From positions 3,224,001-3,288,000 of the forward strand of contig CP107851.1 in assembly GCA_036013505.1 (NCBI GenBank): a stretch of DNA of 64,000 nucleotides. The letters are read 5' to 3'. Below, piece by piece: positions 62,485 to 64,000 of this stretch. Source of the DNA: Streptomyces sp. NBC_00510 (GTDB lineage: Bacteria > Actinomycetota > Actinomycetes > Streptomycetales > Streptomycetaceae). Below the pieces are notes generated by a model, which was given only the letters and a program-made list of their open reading frames with translations, was not told the DNA's origin and did no database searches. Within the stretch, counting starts at the first letter, position 1. Each line of letters begins with the position of its first letter. Made by a program: the position numbers and the translations under genes.

Positions 62485-63329
62485 GCGCGAACGTCCTCTT
62501 CGACGCGCCCGGCCCCCGGGCCAGGATCCGCAACCGGGTCGTCGGCGCGGCCGCCGCCCTGGTGATCCTCGCACTGCTGTGGTTCGTCCACCGGCGGCTC
62601 GACGAGTCGGGGCAGTTCGCCTCGTACCTCTGGGAGCCCTTCCAGTACACCGACATCCAGCAGCGCATCGTCGACGGTCTGCTCGCCACGCTGAAGGCGT
62701 TCGCGCTGGCCGCCGTCTTCTCGCTGGTGCTGGGCGCGGCGCTGGCGGCGGGCCGGCTGTCGGACCACGCCCCGGTGCGGTGGGTGGCGACGGTCGTCGT
62801 GGAGTTCTTCCGCGCGATGCCGCTGCTGATCATGATCTTCGCGCTGTACGTAGGCGTCTTCACCTCGGCCCCGCTGTGGGCGCTGGTGATCGGCCTGACC
62901 CTCTACAACGGCTCGGTGCAGGCCGAGATCTTCCGGGCCGGCATCAACGCCGTACCGAAGGGCCAGAGCGAGGCCGCGTACGCGATCGGCCTGCGCAAGA
63001 CGCAGGTCATGGTCTTCGTGCTGATCCCGCAGGCGGTCCGGGCGATGTTGCCCTCGATCATCAGCCAGCTGGTGGTCACCTTGAAGGACACCTCGCTCGG
63101 CTACATCATCACGTACGAGGAGCTGCTCTACACCGGCAACCTCATCGCGAAGAACAGCGCGGGCTTCCCCTTCATCCCGATGATCATCATCGTGGCGCCG
63201 ATCTACATCCTGATGTGCCTGGCGCTCAGCGCGCTGGCCAACTGGATCGAGCGTCGCGGCCGCCGCAGCCGCAAGGGCGCGCCGCCGAAGGCGGGCGACA
63301 TCAAGGCGGTGGAGGCCGCCGCGGAGTGA
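62481..63329 (+). CDS. gluD: Glutamate ABC importer permease
   Basis: A 282-residue permease, the partner of GluC. It has a longer N-terminus with a first helix (AAAALVILALLWFVH), then FFRAMPLLIMIFALY, the ATPase-contact loop SEAAYAIGLRKTQVMVFVLIPQA, and a Lys/Arg-rich C-terminal tail. It ends the gluABCD operon. No strong terminator is visible directly after it. Confidence 0.93.
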   Translation: MSANVLFDAPGPRARIRNRVVGAAAALVILALLWFVHRRLDESGQFASYLWEPFQYTDIQQRIVDGLLATLKAFALAAVFSLVLGAALAAGRLSDHAPVRWVATVVVEFFRAMPLLIMIFALYVGVFTSAPLWALVIGLTLYNGSVQAEIFRAGINAVPKGQSEAAYAIGLRKTQVMVFVLIPQAVRAMLPSIISQLVVTLKDTSLGYIITYEELLYTGNLIAKNSAGFPFIPMIIIVAPIYILMCLALSALANWIERRGRRSRKGAPPKAGDIKAVEAAAE

Positions 63330-63387
63330 CGGCGCGCCAGGCGCACCACCGCGCGGCAGGTGTGGTCACTTGACGCACGCACGCGCA

Positions 63388-63407
63388 GTAGGTTGCATAC
63401 GCAATGT
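63388..63407 (+). promoter_or_regulatory. Possible MarR-type operator before the FAD monooxygenase
   Basis: TTGCATACGCAA, near 63394, is a 12-nt imperfect palindrome (arms TTGC/GCAA) about 30 nt upstream of the GTG start. The form is like MarR-family sites; no such regulator is in the window. Confidence 0.35.
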
Positions 63408-63434
63408 GACTGCACAACTTCCGGGGACCACACA

Positions 63435-64000
63435 GTGGACCCGGTGATCATCGCGGGGGCGGGTCCGGTCGGGCTCGCCCTCGCGCTCTGCCTGGCCCGG
63501 CACGACGTGCCGAGCATCGTGCTGGACGAGCACGACCACGCGCCCTCGCTCCCCGCGGAACGCACGGCCGTCCTCAGTCCCGAGACCGCCGGGCTGCTGG
63601 TGCGGCTCGGCCACCGCCGGCTCTACGAGTCCGGCGCCACCTGGGAGGCGTGGCGGACGCTGCGCCGGCGGCAGGAGACCGTCCGGGTGGAGTTCGGCGA
63701 CCGCGCCTCCGGCGGGCAGGGGCCCTCCCCGCTGCACATCGGGCAGGAGCGCCTGGAGCACGGGTTGCGCGGGGCCCTCGCCGAGCAGGCGCTGGTGCGG
63801 ATCGTCCCGGGGGCGCGCGTCGACTCCGTCGAGCAGGACGACCGCGGTGTCAGCGTCCGCACCAAGGGTGCCAACGCCACCTGGTGGCGCGGGAGTTACC
63901 TGATCGGCTGCGACGGCCCGCGGTCCACCGTGCGCAAGCTGCTGGGCGTGCGCTTCCCCGGCCGCACGGCCGTCGACCGGCACGCCGTCGCCGCCCTGCG
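63435..64000 (+). CDS. FAD-dependent monooxygenase (N-terminal part, runs off the window)
   Basis: A GTG at 63435 with GGGGA upstream opens a frame of 188 residues to the window end. It has the dinucleotide-binding VIIAGAGPVGLALALCLAR, then VLDEH, and the second FAD motif LIGCDGPRSTVRKLLG, the order of aromatic or polyketide hydroxylases (PheA/TfdB family). It likely hydroxylates an aromatic ring using NAD(P)H. The substrate is unknown, as the C-terminal part is missing. A possible MarR-type site is upstream. Confidence 0.88.
   Translation, partial: MDPVIIAGAGPVGLALALCLARHDVPSIVLDEHDHAPSLPAERTAVLSPETAGLLVRLGHRRLYESGATWEAWRTLRRRQETVRVEFGDRASGGQGPSPLHIGQERLEHGLRGALAEQALVRIVPGARVDSVEQDDRGVSVRTKGANATWWRGSYLIGCDGPRSTVRKLLGVRFPGRTAVDRHAVAAL

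Overview
The window is high-GC actinobacterial DNA, almost certainly the core chromosome of a Streptomyces species. Reasons: GC-rich third codon positions throughout, frequent GTG/TTG starts, a B12-dependent ribonucleotide reductase in an nrdR-nrdJ operon divergent from lexA, and the gene set miaB/miaA/dapF/rshA/hflX/lexA/nrdR/nrdJ followed by gluR/gluK and gluABCD, which from memory is the order of the central S. coelicolor chromosome. I see no tRNA or rRNA gene, insertion sequence, prophage or CRISPR array.

Layout. 1-14 kb is a loose set of single genes: a truncated membrane-protein N-terminus, an ADP-ribosylglycohydrolase, a histidine phosphatase, VOC proteins, a DHA2 exporter, a ricin-type lectin, a GNAT enzyme, a large SARP/NB-ARC/TPR regulator, a COG4315 lipoprotein and an orphan DUF4255 (Pvc16-like) gene. 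14-23 kb holds a GNAT-AraC pair, a DUF4232 lipoprotein, a membrane protein, a receptor Ser/Thr kinase, an M20 peptidase and an alpha/beta hydrolase with a possible leader peptide. 23-28 kb is the DNA-precursor/SOS block (nrdJ, nrdR, lexA) with a visible NrdR-box pair and a LexA box. A DinG-like helicase follows, then a three-gene NIS-siderophore-type operon (transaminase, IucA/IucC synthetase, acyltransferase). 34-47 kb is housekeeping: trypsin-like protease, hflX, M1 peptidase, rshA, dapF, miaA, an orphan antitoxin-like gene, miaB and its companions.

47-64 kb is the signalling and nutrient region. A membrane-anchored TAXI binding protein precedes a Ser/Thr kinase whose extracellular half is a glutamate-type ABC binding protein. 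Then come a five-gene ABC-import operon ending in a HAD-Ig-EEP fusion, its divergent GntR regulator, the GluK/GluR two-component pair, the gluABCD glutamate importer, and the start of an FAD monooxygenase cut by the window end.

How the genes work together: the most notable theme is glutamate. The importer (gluABCD), a two-component system read from position as GluR/GluK, and a receptor kinase carrying a GluB-like sensor lie within about 14 kb. The second theme is an incomplete siderophore-like pathway whose product cannot be inferred from the genes present.
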